This document shows positions 61,130 through 64,000 of a stretch of 64,000 nucleotides of DNA, piece by piece. The stretch lies in assembly GCA_013423385.1 (NCBI GenBank), contig BLZA01000058.1, positions 186,001 to 250,000 of the forward strand, read 5' to 3'. The DNA is from Naganishia liquefaciens. Lineage: Eukaryota > Basidiomycota > Tremellomycetes > Filobasidiales > Filobasidiaceae. Made by a program: the position numbers and the translations under genes. How positions within the stretch are numbered: the first letter of the stretch is position 1; every line of letters starts with the position of its first letter. The notes beneath the pieces were generated by a model. The model was not told the origin of the DNA, made no database searches, and saw only the letters and a program-made list of their open reading frames with translations.

Positions 61130-63079
61130 ATGGATCAGCATCAGTCGGACAAAAGTCACGACGCACATGCGCAAACGCACCAGGATCCAGAAGACGATGC
61201 TGACCTACAATCGTTCATTCGATCCGGAATGGGTATTGCTCTCCCGTCTCTTAGTATGGACATGGATGACCACGAGGCGCACGACGAGAACTCCGTCAAT
61301 ACGGGGCACCACGAAGAGTCGGGATTCGAGGTTGGGGACTTTCCGGAACTCATGAGAGACGGCGCTGGAGAGCGACAGCAGGGTAAGCAGGGAGAGACGG
61401 GGGATGTCGAGGAGGGTAGGGGAGCTATGGGAGAGGAGGAAGACACCCGTGGTCAGAAGCGAGCGAGGGAAGACGGTGTTCCTGATGCAGAAGAAAGTGG
61501 ATTGGGCATTCCTGGGACCGCGGAAGAGGACACTGCTCTGCAACGGAACAAACGGACGCGCACAATCGACGGATCACCATCTCTCGCCGAACCTCTGCAT
61601 GCTTCGCCATCGAACGGCATTCCGCTATCAGAAACGATACATCAAGAAACCACGCTGACTTCCGCCTCTATCCCTGGTACTGCGGAAGGCGATATGACGC
61701 CTCTGCTGACCCCTCCCATCGGTCGCCCAGAGTCTGTCGAGGAACGAAAGGCTCGCCAGCGGGAGGCGAATCGTTTGGCAGCAGGAAGAAGCCGAGGAAA
61801 GAAGAGAGACGAACTGTGAGTCGTTCCTGCCGCGAACCTTTCAATCGCCGCTGACGCTAGTGCCTTCCCAGAGCGGTACTGGAGAGGACCGTGCAAAACA
61901 TTCAAGAGGAAAACAATAGGCTTCGCGCGCAACTGGAGGCTCTCGTCAATGCAGCGCATCATCAACCGACCGGAGGCTCATCAGGCAACTCGCGGCAAAA
62001 TAACGGAAATGGCTTTGCCGCATCGGGTCTGTCTGATTTGAATCACGTTGGCAGTGTGGCGATGAGCGTGGAGGGCGACGTCGGTGCGAGCACGCGGGAT
62101 AATGTTGGCGATGAAATGTCGCATCAACGACAAACGCCACCTCCGTCTATTCCGGTCGCGGGAAGGGCGATCGACGTCTCGCTCGGTTTTGGCATCGAAG
62201 GAATGGATTTTCACGTTCTCGATGATCTGCGCCGCCAAGTAGAAGCAGCGCGCGATGACGTCGCCGAAATTGAAGCTCGCATCGCGCTCAAACGCGAATT
62301 CTCGACTGGAGAGGAAGATGTCCGATCGCTCGCTGCCGCAAAGACGCGTACAGGCACCTTGGCCGAGGAGAAAGAGGCATTGCTTCATGTAATTGAAACC
62401 TTGAAGCGAGAACGCGATGAAGTGGAACTCGAGAGGAGCGTTTTGGAGAGGGAGCTGAATGCTAGAAGATTATTGAATGCTGGGGCTGACGGCGATGCCT
62501 CGGAGAAGACCTCAACAGAAGAGAAGAAGGGCAAGATTGGCGGAGAGCCTGGAAGGGATATCGGTGTCGAAAGGGCCTTGATGGAAGTGAGAAGCTGGTT
62601 GGATAATGCCCTGGCTGGATGGAAAAAGGTGAGCAGCATGGCGGATATGTTCGAAGCATCTTCATATACTCAATGCTTCACCATAGACTGGAATCTTACA
62701 GCCTCCTACCTCCGTCTTGGACAATGTGCCGAACCCGCTCGTGGATGCAATTACGGCACACGGGCAAAGTCTACACCTTGCCGAACCCCTGCTGGACTCT
62801 TCGACAGGCTCGCATGTTGCCGAGCATGCCCACCACGAAGCTCGACGCTACGAACTCGACAGTGCGTTCGCCCACGAACAATCCATGCACGACGACGATC
62901 ACTCGAGAGATCAAGGCTCGCCCAGCGGAGAGCATGACCACCTACATCATCATAATCCGTCGCCGCACGATAACGCAGAGCATGTCATGATGCAGCCACA
63001 TGATCACGGCGTTTCGCATTCAGGAATGTTAGAGTCGCTCGAGGGCGACGACTTGAATGATATTCCATTTTATCAATGA
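61130..63079 (+). CDS. bZIP transcription factor with His-rich C-terminus
   Basis: A nuclear DNA-binding protein. Exons 61130-61815, 61872-62628 and 62702-63079 give 606 aa. An acidic, Gln/His-rich N-terminus (MDQHQSDKSHDAHAQTHQ) and a putative NLS (RNKRTRTI) precede the basic region KARQREANRLAAGRSRGKKR, which has the bZIP pattern N-x7-R. The leucine zipper follows across the intron (LAVLERTVQNIQEENNRL, then LRAQLEALV). A second coiled coil of about 70 residues (VLDDLRRQVEAARDDVAE onward) could give extra dimerisation. The last 60 residues hold many His and Asp (HDHLHHHNPSPHDN), suggesting metal binding. The basic-region core (AAGRSR) differs from common AP-1 (AQRAFR, AQNR) types, so the target is uncertain. 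Confidence 0.85.
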
Positions 63080-63579
63080 CGGAAGGGTTGTATTGTATAT
63101 GTATGGGTTGTTCCGGATATACCACAGTCTCAGTATCCTCCTCTGCCTTGACAGCTAGCTTCGTAGATCAGAGCCTGTAGCCAACCCAGTCGAACCTGAG
63201 AAATGGGCTATGTTTCGCGGCTCTCGTAGGTGCTCCTCGATGTAAGGTCAGATCTCTGTGGGCGGCCAGGTCGAAGCCCCTTGCAGGAGATTCTATGAGA
63301 CTAAGAAGAGCGTTGACGAGACAACTGCAGGCTCAATGCTATTTCAGGCGCACGGAGGCAGGTGCATGCGGGGAGGTACAGGAGCAATGATGGAATCAAA
63401 GACGTTACATGTTTCGGGCGCGCCCGGGCCGAGTCTGACAAGATCAACGAGCAACGTGCTGTGTTAATTGTGCGTCGATTTAGAATCCTGGAAAGTGCAT
63501 GGATAACTATAAACATCATCGCAGGAACGAATGACGAAGCACAGTTGGTAGTCCGCCTTTTCGACAACGCCTTCTCACC
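63080..63579. other. Intergenic region upstream of the secreted lyase-like gene
   Basis: 500 bp between two plus-strand genes. No supported gene. Confidence 0.4.
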
Positions 63580-64000
63580 ATGCTGTTGTCGACGACGCTG
63601 GTCGCGCTTTCCGTTCTCGTGCCGGTTCTCGCCCAAACAACTTATGATCCACAAGCACTCGCGGGGTCTTTGAACCTTACGAATTCGTTCAATTATACGT
63701 TTCCACCTGCCGAATCACTCAAAGAGTACGCCAATACGACATTACGTAGCGGATCTTCCTTCACTAGGGGAAACAATGCGACGTACAACTTTATGCGCAA
63801 TAACTGGAATCTCTGGAAAAACTCTACTCAATTCGGACGTACCAATCTCGGGTTCGTCGCGGATCCCGAAGCTCGATCGACGTTGTCGAGCGATCTACCG
63901 CTCGCGTTGGCTGTTGAGTATCCCGCTGGCAGCTACAGCCATGCGACGGGCGGAGCCCAATTTTACAGCGCGTTTCCGAATACGAGTAATTCATCCGGCA
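63580..64000 (+). CDS. Secreted protein resembling polysaccharide lyase family 14, 3' end beyond the window
   Basis: The first 140 codons are open from ATG at 63580 to the right edge. A classical signal peptide (MLLSTTLVALSVLVPVLAQ) ends with an Ala-x-Ala-like site. At least seven N-x-S/T glycosylation sites follow (for example NLT, NYT, NTT, NAT, NST, NTS, NSS). The segment FVADPEARSTL, then LAVEYPAGSYSHATGGAQFY, resembles the N-terminal strand region of fungal PL14-like lyases, which cleave glucuronate-containing polysaccharides. Family assignment rests on this motif from memory, so it is moderate. A secreted beta-sandwich glycan-active enzyme is the safer statement. Confidence 0.62.
   Translation, partial: MLLSTTLVALSVLVPVLAQTTYDPQALAGSLNLTNSFNYTFPPAESLKEYANTTLRSGSSFTRGNNATYNFMRNNWNLWKNSTQFGRTNLGFVADPEARSTLSSDLPLALAVEYPAGSYSHATGGAQFYSAFPNTSNSSG

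Overview
This window looks like nuclear DNA of a basidiomycete fungus, probably a yeast or dimorphic species. Genes are dense and lie on both strands. Nearly all are cut by many short introns, mostly 41 to 75 nt, with GT..AG ends and a CTNAC-like branch site. The protein set is fungal: a Pho80/Pcl-type cyclin, a TEY MAP kinase of the Kss1/Fus3 class, a Nud1/Cdc11 septation scaffold, a Vam7 SNARE, MET2 and MET14. No rRNA, tRNA, CRISPR, virus-like element or intact transposon was recognised. Exon models were built by eye from splice signals, reading phase and family motifs; most close in frame from start to stop.

Layout, left to right. 1-14 kb, nearly all minus strand: a Sec14-like CRAL-TRIO protein (cut by the left edge), a coiled-coil protein with a C-terminal membrane segment, a cyclin, a PAQR/Izh membrane receptor, an unrecognised coiled-coil protein and the PX-SNARE Vam7. 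14-25 kb: complex III subunit QCR8 head to head with a mitochondrial PPR-like protein, APS kinase MET14, the methyltransferase activator TRM112 (with a 966-nt repeat-rich intron), splicing factor SPF45 and a divergent mitochondrial-carrier protein. 25-28.4 kb: SGT1 without its usual TPR domain, ribosomal protein eL19, and a complex I NDUFB10-like subunit. 28.4-31.7 kb: a poorly resolved stretch with two tentative orphan genes. 31.7-42.8 kb: a 14-exon MAP kinase head to head with a KEL3-type Kelch protein, MET2, a tiny acidic protein, an eIF4E/4EHP-like cap-binding protein and the tRNA methyltransferase TRM10. 42.8-45.4 kb: the largest gap, with only short repeats. 45.4-64 kb: a sugar transporter, PP2A methylesterase PPE1, TFIIH subunit TFB2, the rRNA-processing WD protein UTP7, the Nud1-like scaffold (1773 aa), a bZIP factor, and the start of a secreted protein resembling polysaccharide lyase family 14 (cut by the right edge).

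Most genes are unrelated housekeeping functions. Recurring themes are mitochondrial respiration (QCR8, the PPR protein, the NDUFB10-like subunit), methionine and methylation chemistry (MET14, MET2, TRM112, TRM10, PPE1), and cell cycle and signalling (cyclin, MAPK, Nud1, SGT1). No self-contained new system is evident. The most unusual signals are in gene structure: three GC-AG introns with the same GCAAGT donor, many 10-29 nt micro-exons, and a few introns 5 to 20 times longer than the local norm, one filled with degenerate repeats.
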